The notes: a model not told the origin generated them from the sequence alone. 64,000 bases of DNA from Ligilactobacillus sp. WC1T17 (GCA_900110005.1 FOCC01000007.1:57192-121191); one strand, 5' to 3'; shown: positions 47,175 to 56,182, counted from the first letter of the stretch. Numbers and translations are program-made.

Positions 47175-49811
47175 TTATTTTAAAATTTTATGGTAACTCT
47201 GCAACTCTTCTTGCCGGTAGCAGCAAAAATAAATCTGTAGGTAAATATCCGGATGCTGTCTAACCCATGCAACCACTGTTTCCAGCGCAATTTTGGCTGC
47301 CTCATCTAATGGAAAACCATAAGCCCCCGTCGCAATACAAGGAAAAGCAATACTTAAAACGTGTTTTTGCAAAGCCAGATCTAAACTAGCCTGATAACAA
47401 GAAGCCAGATTAGCATAATCCTTGGGTTGTGCTTTAAAAACAGGCCCCACTGCATGAATGATGTAATCAGTATTTTTAAGCTTAAAACTTGGGGTAACCT
47501 TAGCTTGACCGGTTGGGCAGCCCAATAAGGCTTTACAATAAGCCTTAAGTTCTGGCCCAGCCGCTTGATGAATCGCACCATCCACGCCGCCACCTCCCAA
47601 AAGACTTTCATTAGCCGCATTGACCAATGCGCCCACATTTAAATCTAAAACGCTGGCATTAACAGCTTGAATACCGACTTGGGGTAAAGCTTCTAATTGA
47701 GCAAAATCATTGTTTTGCCAGCTGAAAGTCGACGTTGGTGCATTAAACTTAAGTTGCGGCTCATCTTTTAATAAATTTTTTAAATAATCAAACTTGAGGT
47801 CTTGTGCCTGCGGCAGTAACTTTTCAACTTGAGCTGTATAAATGATTTTGTTTTCATCATCAAAAGCAACCAGCAAGTCTTCTTTCACACAATGTTTTAA
47901 AGCTAGCCAAACAGCCTGCTTATTTTTCGTCAGTTCGTAATTTTTTAACTCCCGCACCAGCTCTAATTCAGCATCCATTTGAGCTTTTTTATCTTTTTGC
48001 GGGCTTTCAACTTTAATTTCACCATCATTTTCATAAGCCTCAACATCTTGCGGCGTTGCCTTGCGCACAATCTTTTTGATTTTAGCCAAATCATAAGGCG
48101 CATTTTGTGGCTGAGCATACAAAAGCTCTTCAACCCGCACAATTGTATAGTAGTCATTAGCCAGTGCCACTACAAAATCACCAACATCAACGTCAAAATC
48201 ACATAAATAAGTATATTTTTTCTTACTCTCAGGACTAAAGCTGACTTTAACAAAGCCCAGGTCGCCTTTGTGCTTAATTGGTCTCCCAAAGACACCAGGA
48301 TTGACTGCTTCAAAGAAATTACCGTCTTCAAAGAAATCTAATACATACTTGGCGAATTCTCCAAAGTCTTTTGGCAAACCATCCTTGGTAAAAACACCGG
48401 TAATTGTTTCAGCTTTGCCATAACGGTAACTAAGTTCCATCCGGTAGTGATAATGGTCTTTTTCAGCGAGTTGTGACTCATTTTCCCCCTCTACTTGCGT
48501 CAAAAAGTTCTGATTTTGAAACTGGTCGAATAAAGCCGTAACGTTTTGGGGATCAAATATCCGGTAATCCCATTTAGCGTCTGTACCTAAAGTCCGCAAA
48601 TAGCGCACCGTTTGATTGACTTTATCTAATTCCAAAATTTCTTGGTAATCAAGGTCTTGCGGTGACGTATGGTGGTAATAAAGCGTGATTTTTTCTAATG
48701 GATTTTGCTGGTCGCGGCCGTCAAATAAAACCAGTTCCGGCAAATCAAAATAATCCCGCAAAAAATCAGACAAAGTTTCGGCTTCTTTTTCAAAAAAAGC
48801 ACCGCTATCAAGCAGCTTTTGCCCTTTTGTATCAGTAAAAACGGCAATATATTCACCCTTAAGATAGTAAGTATCAGCTGTCTTCGCTTTTTTTGTCAGC
48901 ATTTCAAATAAGCGGTTCAGCAGCTGATTGAGTTCATTTTCAGGATACTGCCGCTCAAGATGCCTTTTTACCGAGCCTTGTTCATCATAAACCGTTAATT
49001 TAAAAGTGCCGTCTTTTTGTAAAATAAGCTGCTGGTGGACAGCCACATTTCCCAAGTAATCATTTTTGAAAGAATCAAGACAAAAGCTAGCAATTGGCAG
49101 GCCAAAGCCGTTTTTAACAAGTAAACTATTGGTTACAGTCACCAGCCGCGCTAAAATTCGCAAGGCCAGGTTAGCATCAAAAGGCGTCTGTTTAATTTCA
49201 GCTTGCAAGGCTAAATGAAATAAAGACGCCCCCAATAATTCAGGGTCGTCAATTTTAAGCAGATGTTTGGTATGCTGCTCATCTACTAAAAATAATTCAT
49301 CAACATTATCATATTTTAATTGCATCAAATAGCACTGCTTTAATAATTCTTTAGCTGTTAATTTCTTTTGAGCCAACAATTTGAAATTTTGGCGGGCAAA
49401 AGCCTGCAATTTCAAATTTCGCGCCTGTTTTTGCGTTAATTTTCCCATGTCTATTGGTGGGATCAGTTGGCTTTGATTTACTAAAGTTAAAATCCATTTA
49501 AGCATCGTTCCATCGCTTAACAATAAATTGACTGTTTCAAAATCTTTTTTAGTTAATAAATACCGCAAAACATTAGTCAAATCTGTTTCATTTTCAACTA
49601 TAAATTGCTTTTTGCCTGCCACCATCTGGATTTTTAGCTGTTTTTGATAGTCAGCTGACAATAGCGTTTGATTTTCATGGGCAAAATCAATCCACATATT
49701 TAAAAGTTTGCTATAAACGTTTTTGATAAAGTCAAGATCTGCTGTTTGCTGGCATTTTTCAAAATCAGGCACTAGCGCCAACAGCTTTTCCAGGATTGTT
49801 TGTGCTCCCAT
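47175..49811 (-). CDS. Large multidomain protein with C-terminal macrodomain
   Basis: 878 residues, no signal peptide or membrane segment. Residues 1-250 are largely helical. Residues about 261-500 hold what look like three related beta-rich units (LILQKDGTFKLTVYDE near 262; KITLYYHHTS near 374; YRMELSYRYGKAETITGVF near 456). Residues 533-580 have YTYLCDFDVDVGDFVV, a GD-VVV segment I recall from other bacterial proteins joined to macrodomains. Residues 713-878 are a macrodomain with NAANESLLGGGGVDGAI (731-747) and PCIATGAYGFPLDEA, the MacroD-type ADP-ribose-binding and hydrolase signature. Removal of ADP-ribose from a target or of O-acetyl-ADP-ribose is thus likely; the large N-terminal part presumably selects the substrate. 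No partner ADP-ribosyltransferase is adjacent. Strong GAGGTG site, own promoter. Confidence 0.85.
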   Translation of the reverse strand: MGAQTILEKLLALVPDFEKCQQTADLDFIKNVYSKLLNMWIDFAHENQTLLSADYQKQLKIQMVAGKKQFIVENETDLTNVLRYLLTKKDFETVNLLLSDGTMLKWILTLVNQSQLIPPIDMGKLTQKQARNLKLQAFARQNFKLLAQKKLTAKELLKQCYLMQLKYDNVDELFLVDEQHTKHLLKIDDPELLGASLFHLALQAEIKQTPFDANLALRILARLVTVTNSLLVKNGFGLPIASFCLDSFKNDYLGNVAVHQQLILQKDGTFKLTVYDEQGSVKRHLERQYPENELNQLLNRLFEMLTKKAKTADTYYLKGEYIAVFTDTKGQKLLDSGAFFEKEAETLSDFLRDYFDLPELVLFDGRDQQNPLEKITLYYHHTSPQDLDYQEILELDKVNQTVRYLRTLGTDAKWDYRIFDPQNVTALFDQFQNQNFLTQVEGENESQLAEKDHYHYRMELSYRYGKAETITGVFTKDGLPKDFGEFAKYVLDFFEDGNFFEAVNPGVFGRPIKHKGDLGFVKVSFSPESKKKYTYLCDFDVDVGDFVVALANDYYTIVRVEELLYAQPQNAPYDLAKIKKIVRKATPQDVEAYENDGEIKVESPQKDKKAQMDAELELVRELKNYELTKNKQAVWLALKHCVKEDLLVAFDDENKIIYTAQVEKLLPQAQDLKFDYLKNLLKDEPQLKFNAPTSTFSWQNNDFAQLEALPQVGIQAVNASVLDLNVGALVNAANESLLGGGGVDGAIHQAAGPELKAYCKALLGCPTGQAKVTPSFKLKNTDYIIHAVGPVFKAQPKDYANLASCYQASLDLALQKHVLSIAFPCIATGAYGFPLDEAAKIALETVVAWVRQHPDIYLQIYFCCYRQEELQSYHKILK

Positions 49812-49842
49812 AAGTTCACCTCATTTATTTTATCCTTTCTTT

Positions 49843-49848
49843 AATATA
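49843..49848 (-). promoter_or_regulatory. Extended -10 of the macrodomain gene
   Basis: TGC-TATATT on the minus strand (TATATT at 49848-49843), about 32 bases before the start codon. No clear -35. Confidence 0.5.
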
Positions 49849-49964
49849 GCATATCTTGCCGACAGGCTCGCCCATTTTGCCTTATTTGCATTTGATTTTT
49901 GCTTTAACAAAAAATTAAGAAAAAATTTAATCAACTTTTAACTTATGTGCCGCGTTTTTTTTTG

Positions 49965-49985
49965 CTAAGATAATCAACGTTATCA
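49965..49985. promoter_or_regulatory. Possible operator upstream of the MFS exporter
   Basis: GATAA, 6-base spacer, TTATC (centred near 49976) in the divergent region between the macrodomain gene and the exporter. Short and not strongly diagnostic; the rest of this 240-base region is AT-rich without other features I can name. Confidence 0.3.
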
Positions 49986-50052
49986 ATTTGCAGAAAAAAA
50001 GTCTTTTGATTCATTTATTTTCTGTAAAATACTGAGAGGAGAGATTTTGATA

Positions 50053-51483
50053 ATGGAAAATGCAACTGTAAAACCAATGAAAGCCGTCGTCGAAGTTAAC
50101 CATCCTTGGTTGGCCATGTCTTCGATGCTGATTGGTGCGTTCGTTGGGATGTTGAGCGAAACTTCATTAAACATTGCCCTCCCAACACTTGGAAAATACT
50201 TTGGTGTTGAAACTGGTACATTACAATGGCTGGTTACAGGCTACATGCTGGTGATTGGGATTGTTTTGCCATTTTCAAGTTTAATTTCAAAATGGTTTAC
50301 GACTAAGCAAATTATTACTTTTGCTTTAGCTGACTTTATTGTTGGTTCTTTGATTTCAGGCTTTGCCAATAGTTTTGCCATGCTTTTATTCGGCCGCATG
50401 GTGCAAGGAATTGGTACCGGACTTATTTTACCGTTAATGTTCACGGTCGCCATGCTCATCTTCCCGCCTAATAAAATTGGGACTGCGATGGGGATTAATG
50501 CTTTGGTTATTATGTTTGCTCCGGCAATTGGACCAACTTTAACCGGTATTTTACTTGGTGCTGCTTCTTGGCAGGCTGTTTTCTTTAGTTTTGCTATTAT
50601 TTTGGCTATTGGTTTAGTTTTAGCTTACGTTGGCTTGGCTAATGTAAGTCAAATCACCAAACCAAAAGTTGATTTATTATCTGTTTTAGGCTCTGCCCTT
50701 GGTTTTTCAGCTTTAGTAGCCGGCACGAGTTTTGCCAGCTCACAAGGATGGACTTCACCGTTAGTTTTAGGCCTCTTAGCTTTCGGAATTATCGTCTTAG
50801 CCTTTTATGCTCGGCGCCAATTGCGCTTAGCTCAACCGGTATTGAACCTGCACGTCTTTCAAAAACCGGCCTTTAGAACTGGTGCTATCTTGGTCATGAT
50901 TGACTTTGGGATTATTTTGTCAGCAATGTTCTTATTGCCGCAATTCATCCAAAATGCTATGCTTTTGCCAGTTGCAATGACCGGTATTCTGATGCTTCCC
51001 GGCGGGGTTGTCAACGCCGTTGTTTCGGCTTTTGCTGGTCGCTTATATGATAGCTTTGGAGCTAAAGTGCCAGCTCGCTTAGGCTTTTTAATTGCTTTTG
51101 TGGGTGCTGTCATGTTTGCTTTTGCAGCTAAAAATGCTTCAATCGGTTATGTGATTTTAGCTCATGTTATCATGATGATTGGTTGTCCTTTAGCAATGTC
51201 ACCTAGCCAAACACATGGTTTAAATGCCTTGCGCGGACCTGAATCAGCTGATGGTTCAACCATTATGAACACCTTGCAGCAAATTGTCGGCGCCATTGCA
51301 ACAGCCTTGGCTACCAGCTTCTTAGCTTTGGGCGAAGCTAGTGCTCATACAGCTGATAAAGCTGCTTCCTTCACCAATGGGGTTCATTACGGCTTTTACT
51401 TCACAGCCTTTTTAGCCTTGCTAGGTTTTGTAATTTCATTAACCCTACACGACCGCGATAAGAGTGAAGACGTTAAAATGTAA
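50053..51483 (+). CDS. MFS drug exporter of the DHA2 (14-TM) family
   Basis: 476 residues, about 13-14 membrane segments. The order LNIALPTLGKYF ... WLVTGYMLVIG ... GRMVQGIGTGLILP (motif C region) and DGSTIMNTLQQIVGA is that of EmrB/LmrB-type exporters. Proton-driven efflux of hydrophobic drugs or lipophilic compounds is likely; the substrate is unknown. Start: ATG at 50053, with AGAGGAGAG about 9 bases upstream; a TTG at 50047 is possible. Monocistronic, ended by a shared terminator. Confidence 0.9.
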   Translation: MENATVKPMKAVVEVNHPWLAMSSMLIGAFVGMLSETSLNIALPTLGKYFGVETGTLQWLVTGYMLVIGIVLPFSSLISKWFTTKQIITFALADFIVGSLISGFANSFAMLLFGRMVQGIGTGLILPLMFTVAMLIFPPNKIGTAMGINALVIMFAPAIGPTLTGILLGAASWQAVFFSFAIILAIGLVLAYVGLANVSQITKPKVDLLSVLGSALGFSALVAGTSFASSQGWTSPLVLGLLAFGIIVLAFYARRQLRLAQPVLNLHVFQKPAFRTGAILVMIDFGIILSAMFLLPQFIQNAMLLPVAMTGILMLPGGVVNAVVSAFAGRLYDSFGAKVPARLGFLIAFVGAVMFAFAAKNASIGYVILAHVIMMIGCPLAMSPSQTHGLNALRGPESADGSTIMNTLQQIVGAIATALATSFLALGEASAHTADKAASFTNGVHYGFYFTAFLALLGFVISLTLHDRDKSEDVKM

Positions 51484-51486
51484 GCA

Positions 51487-51520
51487 AAAAAAGCTTTCCA
51501 AATTTTTTGGAAAGCTTTTT
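51487..51520. terminator. Bidirectional terminator between the exporter and the YjbR gene
   Basis: Stem AAAAAGCTTTCCAAA / TTTGGAAAGCTTTTT with a short T loop, between two converging genes. Confidence 0.93.
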
Positions 51521-51869
51521 ATTTGGTCAATTCATAGCTTTTTGAAATCAACCCTTGGATTTTATCCAGCTTAACATCGTTTAAAATAAGGGTAATCCAT
51601 TTTTGCTTATTCATATGATAAGCTGGATAAATCCCCGGCTCTGTAAATAAAGCTGCAACCTCTGCTTTAGGCAATTTCACATCTAAAATACCCACCCGCT
51701 TGGCTGTAGTTAAGCCTAGCACTTGGGCGTCAACATCCATCACAATGCCATACCATTTACGACTTTTTTGATGACGTAAAACCGCATAGTTAGGATATTT
51801 TTGCCATAAATATTCTGGAGTTGTGCCATAGCTGGCTGAGATATATGCAAATAAATCTTGACGTTCCAT
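51519..51869 (-). CDS. MmcQ/YjbR family DNA-binding-fold protein
   Basis: 116 residues. The pattern YPNYAVLRHQKSRKWYGIVM and HMNKQKWITLIL is that of YjbR/MmcQ proteins (cyaY-like double-wing fold). Function unknown. Small single-domain protein; GAGGAA site. The start region overlaps the proposed promoter of a plus-strand RNA. Confidence 0.88.
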   Translation of the reverse strand: MERQDLFAYISASYGTTPEYLWQKYPNYAVLRHQKSRKWYGIVMDVDAQVLGLTTAKRVGILDVKLPKAEVAALFTEPGIYPAYHMNKQKWITLILNDVKLDKIQGLISKSYELTK

Positions 51870-51886
51870 TGAAATTCCTCTATTAT
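51858..51886 (+). promoter_or_regulatory. Candidate plus-strand promoter for a small RNA
   Basis: -35 TTGACG (51858-51863), 17-base spacer, -10 TATTAT (51881-51886), with an overlapping TATAAT at 51884-51889. The -35 lies inside the start of the YjbR gene on the other strand. Confidence 0.5.
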
Positions 51887-51892
51887 AATAAT

Positions 51893-52006
51893 TTAGGTGC
51901 CAACCTCAGCCGGCATCTTCGGACGAGCTGCCAGTTCGGGCAGCAAGATGGCCGGCAAACTTAAGCGCCCCGCTTCAACTGGAACTTGAAACGGGGCGCT
52001 TTTTTT
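51893..52006 (+). ncRNA. Candidate structured small RNA between gpo and the YjbR gene
   Basis: About 114 bases with no coding gene on this strand. From the 5-prime side: an outer stem GCCGGCATCTT (51909-51919) pairing with AAGATGGCCGGC (51945-51956, one bulged G), enclosing GCTGCC / GGCAGC (51927-51944); then a long terminator hairpin AAGCGCCCCG ... CGGGGCGCTT (51963-52001) with an inner TTCAA / TTGAA, and T7 at 52000-52006. The T run is only on the plus side, so the hairpin points away from gpo. It is much more GC-rich than its surroundings. I recognise no known RNA family. Alternative: a weak terminator of gpo plus a leader of the YjbR gene on the minus strand. Confidence 0.45.
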
Positions 52007-52478
52007 AGAGCAACTTTTCAATATCGCCTGCAATTCTTTGGGGTTCAACTGTTGGAGCAAAGCGTTTAACAACCTGACCCGAACGATCAAGCAAAAATTT
52101 GGTAAAATTCCATTTAATAGCTCCTCCTAAAAGACCGGTTTTCTCATCTTTTAAAAATTGATATACCGGGCTGGCTTTGTCACCATTGACATCAATTTTA
52201 GCAAACTGAGGAAAAGTTGTAGCATATTTGAAGGTACAAAAATCATGAATTTCATTATCTGTTCCCGGAGCTTGATGGCCAAATTGGTTGCATGGAAAAT
52301 CTAAAATTTCAAAACCCTGCTGGCGGTAAGTTTGATACAACTTTTCTAGGCCTTCATATTGCGGCGTAAAACCGCAGCCAGTGGCGGTATTAACCACCAG
52401 CAGCACTTTTCCTTGATACTTAGCTAAAGAGACGTCTCGGCCTTGATAATCTTTGACGGTATAATCATAAATACTCAT
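52005..52478 (-). CDS. gpo: Glutathione peroxidase / thioredoxin-type peroxidase
   Basis: 157 residues. Catalytic loop NTATGCGFTPQYEGLEKLY with cysteine (not selenocysteine), followed by FPCNQFGHQAPG (with Gln) and WNFTKFLLD (with Trp and Asn), completing the tetrad. Single-Cys bacterial enzymes of this family mostly use thioredoxin and reduce hydroperoxides. I take the ATG at 52478; the preceding ATG is only 2 bases from AGGTG. Confidence 0.93.
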   Translation of the reverse strand: MSIYDYTVKDYQGRDVSLAKYQGKVLLVVNTATGCGFTPQYEGLEKLYQTYRQQGFEILDFPCNQFGHQAPGTDNEIHDFCTFKYATTFPQFAKIDVNGDKASPVYQFLKDEKTGLLGGAIKWNFTKFLLDRSGQVVKRFAPTVEPQRIAGDIEKLL

Positions 52479-52560
52479 CATATCACCTGCTTTACTTTTC
52501 TTTCATTTTAACAATAAAAGACAGCTTTTTCTAAACAAAAGGCCTTAGTTTATCTTGGGC

Positions 52561-53056
52561 TTAAAAACTGTGGGCAAAAGCACTTTCAGGATGAAAATAC
52601 TGCTTGCCAAATTCATCAATCAAGTCGTGAAATTCCTTAGCATCAGCTGGCATAAACGGCTCTTCTAAAACATTTAACACCTTAGCCAAAGTTTGATAAT
52701 CGCTGAAAGTCTGCCCTAACTTGCCTAACAGGATACGGGCATATTTATTGTGAATCACAGTCATATTTTTGATACCATGCAAATAATCCATGAAGCGCTT
52801 TAGCTTTATTTTTATAAAAGACAGCTGGCCACAGTAACGCTTCTAACTCGCTTGGTGTCTGCTTTAAAATGTCTTCAACTTAATAATTCGTTTTAGCTTT
52901 AAGCAGGCTTGAAGCCTTTTCAGCGTTATTTTGCGTAGTATTTTGAATCAAAACAGCTTCCACCAGCACCTGCTCTTTGGTGGGCGCTGGCCACCAGTTG
53001 GTTGGAACCATTTCAGTCAGCATTTTTTGATATAAATCATATAAGGTTAATTCCAT
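52561..53056 (-). pseudogene. Decayed HhH-GPD DNA glycosylase (endonuclease III-like)
   Basis: Three pieces of one former gene. From an ATG at 53056 (after AGGTGAG) 58 codons read MELTLYDLYQKMLTEMVPTN and on to WWPAPTKEQVLVEAVLIQNT, the start of endonuclease III-like HhH-GPD proteins, then a TAA (52882-52880). The same frame continues VEDILKQTPSELEALLWPAV and FYKNKAKALHGLFAWYQ. The C-terminal part is in another frame (NKYARILLGKLGQTFSDYQ and EFHDLIDEFGKQYFHPES, up to 52561). The catalytic helix-hairpin-helix with its Lys/Asp is missing, so an internal deletion has also occurred. Gene cannot be functional. A piece of 76 codons (52561-52791) looks like an intact reading frame but is only this remnant. 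It lies right behind the MATE gene. Confidence 0.85.
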
Positions 53057-53060
53057 TTAC

Positions 53061-54383
53061 TCACCTGAAATCTTTAAAATTATGCCGATAAATCAGCATT
53101 CCTAGCATAAAAGTTATAAAATCAGCGACCGGCTGGGCTAAAACGACACCATGATAACCAAATAGACGCTGCATCACAAACATCGCAGCCAAATAGGCAA
53201 CTCCCTGTCTTAAAAGCGCCATGGCTAAAGCAGGCAGCCCCATCCCAGCAGATTGAAAGACCGTCGTAAAGACTAAAATAGCTCCAATAAAAGGGGTAGT
53301 GATCAAACAAGCTCTAAGCATATACGACCCGTCTGCAATAATTTGAGCATTATTCATAAATAATTTCACAACGGGACTGGCTAAGGCCATTAAAATAACC
53401 GACGCAATTAAAGCATAGACCACTTCGACTTTAAAGTCATATCGCAAGACTTCATGGAATCTGGGCGCATTTTTCGCCCCGTAATTGTATCCGATTAAAG
53501 GTTGCGCACCAAAAGCAAAGCCCACCAAAACAAGCACCACAATACTGTAAACTTTTTGGGTAATCCCCATCGCTGCTACTTTATCTGTACCATAAATAAC
53601 CAAAGCATTATTCAACAAAGCCATGGAAAATGTCTGCATAAAATTCGTCACTGAAGCTGGAATCCCAATCGCTAAAATCGCTTTGATTTCATCCGGCTTA
53701 ACTTTGGCTTCTTTAGGATTAAGCGTCAAATACCGGCTTTTTTTAACTGTCACATAGACTAAAATCCCCGTATTCACAGCATATCCCAAAACATTAGCCA
53801 AAGCGACCCCAAAGGATCCCCATTTGAAGATAAACAAAAAAACCGGGTCTAAAATAATCATTAAAATCGTACCTGCCAGGGTAGCCAGCATCGACTCCAT
53901 GGCTAAACCTTCTGTACGAACCATATTGCTGGGAACTAGGGAAACTGTAATAAAGACCGAGCCCAACACTAACATCTGATAAAAGGCTCTTGCATAAGGC
54001 AGCGTATCGCTTTTAGCACCCAATAGCTGCAGCATCGGATTTTGCAGCATCAGCAGAATCGCGGTTAAAACTAAAGATACCACAATGGCACTATAAAAAG
54101 AAAAAGCACTAACCTGGCGACTTTTGGCATACTCTTTAGCCCCAAATAACCGCGAAATGAGCGCACTTCCGCCTAAGCCGAAAATATCGCCAACTGCAAT
54201 CATAAAGGTAAATAAAGGCGCCCCCACCGTAATGCCTGCAACTAAATTAGTATTACCAGTCTTAGCAACAAAATAAGTATCTGCTAAACTATAAACCATC
54301 CCAATAATCATACTGAAAACAACCGGCAAAGCTAATTTAAAATAAACTTCTTTGACAGGTGCTTTTTCAAAAAATTCATCCAT
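53061..54383 (-). CDS. MATE family efflux transporter
   Basis: 440 residues, 12 membrane segments. The pattern LALPVVFSMIIGMVYSLADTYFVAK and FGLGGSALISRLFGAK places it in the NorM/DinF-like branch typical of Firmicutes. Exports organic cations or drugs using Na+ or H+. ATG with GGGGTGA upstream. The following glycosylase remnant starts within a few bases, so they were once co-transcribed. Confidence 0.9.
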   Translation of the reverse strand: MDEFFEKAPVKEVYFKLALPVVFSMIIGMVYSLADTYFVAKTGNTNLVAGITVGAPLFTFMIAVGDIFGLGGSALISRLFGAKEYAKSRQVSAFSFYSAIVVSLVLTAILLMLQNPMLQLLGAKSDTLPYARAFYQMLVLGSVFITVSLVPSNMVRTEGLAMESMLATLAGTILMIILDPVFLFIFKWGSFGVALANVLGYAVNTGILVYVTVKKSRYLTLNPKEAKVKPDEIKAILAIGIPASVTNFMQTFSMALLNNALVIYGTDKVAAMGITQKVYSIVVLVLVGFAFGAQPLIGYNYGAKNAPRFHEVLRYDFKVEVVYALIASVILMALASPVVKLFMNNAQIIADGSYMLRACLITTPFIGAILVFTTVFQSAGMGLPALAMALLRQGVAYLAAMFVMQRLFGYHGVVLAQPVADFITFMLGMLIYRHNFKDFR

Positions 54384-54451
54384 TCAAGTCACCCCATAAT
54401 AAAATTATTCAACTTGATTAGTTTAGCAAAATTTTTAAATTGCAAGCAAGC

Positions 54452-54487
54452 AAAAAAGGCTCAAATAAGCACTATTTGAACCTTTTT
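54452..54487 (-). terminator. Intrinsic terminator of glpK
   Basis: AAAAAGGTTCAAATA / TATTTGAGCCTTTTTT stem (one G-T), 5-base loop, T run on the minus strand. Confidence 0.9.
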
Positions 54488-54490
54488 CAC

Positions 54491-55981
54491 TTAGTTTTTA
54501 AAAATACGGGTAGCCTCAACAGCTTTTAACCAGCCTTGATATAACTTTTGGCGGTAATCTTGATCCATCTGCGGCGTAAACGTTTTACCAATAGCAACAC
54601 TTTGCTTTAATTCTTCTAAATCTTGCCAAAAACCTGTGGCTAATCCTGCTAAAAAAGCAGCCCCTAAAGCCGTCGTTTCAACATTTTTGGCCCTTTGTAC
54701 CGGAATATTCAGCAAATCAGCCTGAAATTGCATCAAATAATCATTTTTAGCTGCACCACCATCGACCCGCAGAGCCGGAATTGAAATTTTGGTGTCCGCA
54801 ACCATCGTATCTACCACATCTCTTGTCTGATAAGCCAGTGACTGCAAGACAGCCTTAATGAAATCGGCTTTGGTCGTCCCCCGAGTCAAACCAAAAACGG
54901 CCCCTCTGGCATCACTATCCCAATAAGGAGCCCCCAGGCCGGTAAAAGCGGGAACAACATAGACTTCATCATGGTTTTGCGACTGATAAGCAGCTTTTTC
55001 AGAATCCTTCGCATCTTTTAAAAGTCCCATGCTGTCGCGCAGCCATTGCAAGGCCGAACCAGCTACAAAAATGGATCCTTCCAGCGCATAGTTAACCTGA
55101 CCTTGGATATTGTAAGCCACTGTCGTCAGCAGGTTATTTGCAGATAGGATCGGCTTTTTGCCAGTATTCATCACAATAAAGGCCCCTGTCCCATAAGTAT
55201 TTTTAACCATTCCTTTTTCCAAAGCCAATTGACCAAATAAAGCTGACTGCTGGTCACCCACCAGTCCGGCAATGGGAACCTCGCCTCCATTGAAGTAATA
55301 AGGTGCAGTCGTCCCGTAAATTTCGGCGTTGCTCTTAATTTCAGGTAACATAGCTGCCGGAATATCTAATAAGTCTAAAATTTCCTGGTCCCACGTCAAA
55401 GTATTAATGTTAAACAGCATTGTACGGCTCGCGTTTGTTTGGTCGGTAACATGAACCTTGCCGCCGGTAAGCTTCCAGGTAAGCCAGCTGTCAATCGTTC
55501 CAAAAAGCAGTTCGCCACGCTGTGCTTTTTTATCGGCCCCTGCAACATGATCTAAGATCCAGCGGATTTTGGTAGCGGAAAAATAAGGATCAATGATTAA
55601 GCCGGTTTTTTGGTGAAGTTTGGCGCTCAACCCGGCTTTTTCAAGTTTTTGCGCAATGGACGCCGTTTGCCGTGATTGCCAAACAATCGCATGATAAATC
55701 GGCTTACCGGTCTTTTTATCCCAAATAACAGTTGTTTCCCGCTGGTTGGTAATCCCGATGCCGCTAATTTCATCAGGTTTGACGCCTGATTTGATAAAAA
55801 CACCTGCAATGGTGGCTAACACCGCATTCCAAATCTCATCTGCATCGTGTTCAACCCAGCCTGGTTCCGGAAAATATTGAGGAAATTCCTGTTGGCTTTC
55901 AGCAACTTTATGTCCTAATTTATCAAATAAAATTGCCCTCGTACTCGTCGTACCTTCATCAATGGCCATGATATATTTCAT
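54491..55981 (-). CDS. glpK: Glycerol kinase
   Basis: Phosphorylates glycerol to glycerol-3-phosphate. 496 residues. [38 protein letters not shown] and [14 protein letters not shown] match the family. In enterococci and Bacillus the enzyme is activated by HPr-dependent phosphorylation of a His in a YHF-x-G loop; here the corresponding loop is [13 protein letters not shown], with Tyr-229 in place of His (codon TAC at 55297-55295). If so, this enzyme escapes that PTS control. A cre-like site overlaps the promoter. Neither glpF nor glpO/glpD is next to it. Confidence 0.95.
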   Translation of the reverse strand: MKYIMAIDEGTTSTRAILFDKLGHKVAESQQEFPQYFPEPGWVEHDADEIWNAVLATIAGVFIKSGVKPDEISGIGITNQRETTVIWDKKTGKPIYHAIVWQSRQTASIAQKLEKAGLSAKLHQKTGLIIDPYFSATKIRWILDHVAGADKKAQRGELLFGTIDSWLTWKLTGGKVHVTDQTNASRTMLFNINTLTWDQEILDLLDIPAAMLPEIKSNAEIYGTTAPYYFNGGEVPIAGLVGDQQSALFGQLALEKGMVKNTYGTGAFIVMNTGKKPILSANNLLTTVAYNIQGQVNYALEGSIFVAGSALQWLRDSMGLLKDAKDSEKAAYQSQNHDEVYVVPAFTGLGAPYWDSDARGAVFGLTRGTTKADFIKAVLQSLAYQTRDVVDTMVADTKISIPALRVDGGAAKNDYLMQFQADLLNIPVQRAKNVETTALGAAFLAGLATGFWQDLEELKQSVAIGKTFTPQMDQDYRQKLYQGWLKAVEATRIFKN

Positions 55982-55993
55982 TTTCTCACCTCA

Positions 55994-56016
55994 AGAAAGC
56001 GTTTTATCTTATTATA
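55994..56016 (-). promoter_or_regulatory. glpK -10 box and cre-like CcpA site
   Basis: Minus strand: -10 TATAAT (56016-56011), then ATAAAACGCTTTCT (56007-55994), which agrees with the cre consensus at 10 of 14 positions including the central CG. Position at the transcription start fits repression by CcpA. Confidence 0.55.
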
Positions 56017-56020
56017 CAAC

Positions 56021-56047
56021 AAAAGCACACTAAAAAAGTGTGCTTTT
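56021..56047 (-). terminator. Hairpin upstream of glpK, probable terminator
   Basis: AAAAGCACAC, TTTTTTA loop, GTGTGCTTTT on the minus strand. It would end the NmrA-like operon about 136 bases after its stop codon. The rest of 56048-56182 is AT-rich without features I recognise. Confidence 0.65.
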
Positions 56048-56182
56048 CTACGGTTACGTACAATAATATTTTGAGGATACTAGTTGATTGCCGGTTAATC
56101 GTATTTTCAGCTATTATTATGCCTTTTCTTAAGCTGATTGTATATTAGTTTTTCCGCAAGGAAGTATAAACAAAAATTATAC

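Noticed and set aside
49983..50174. Minus-strand small gene overlapping the MFS exporter start
   Set aside because: Antisense to conserved coding sequence, no ribosome binding site.
52561..52791. Separate 76-residue hypothetical protein
   Set aside because: Its sequence is the C-terminal end of an endonuclease III-like protein whose front part lies just upstream in another frame; treated as a pseudogene piece.
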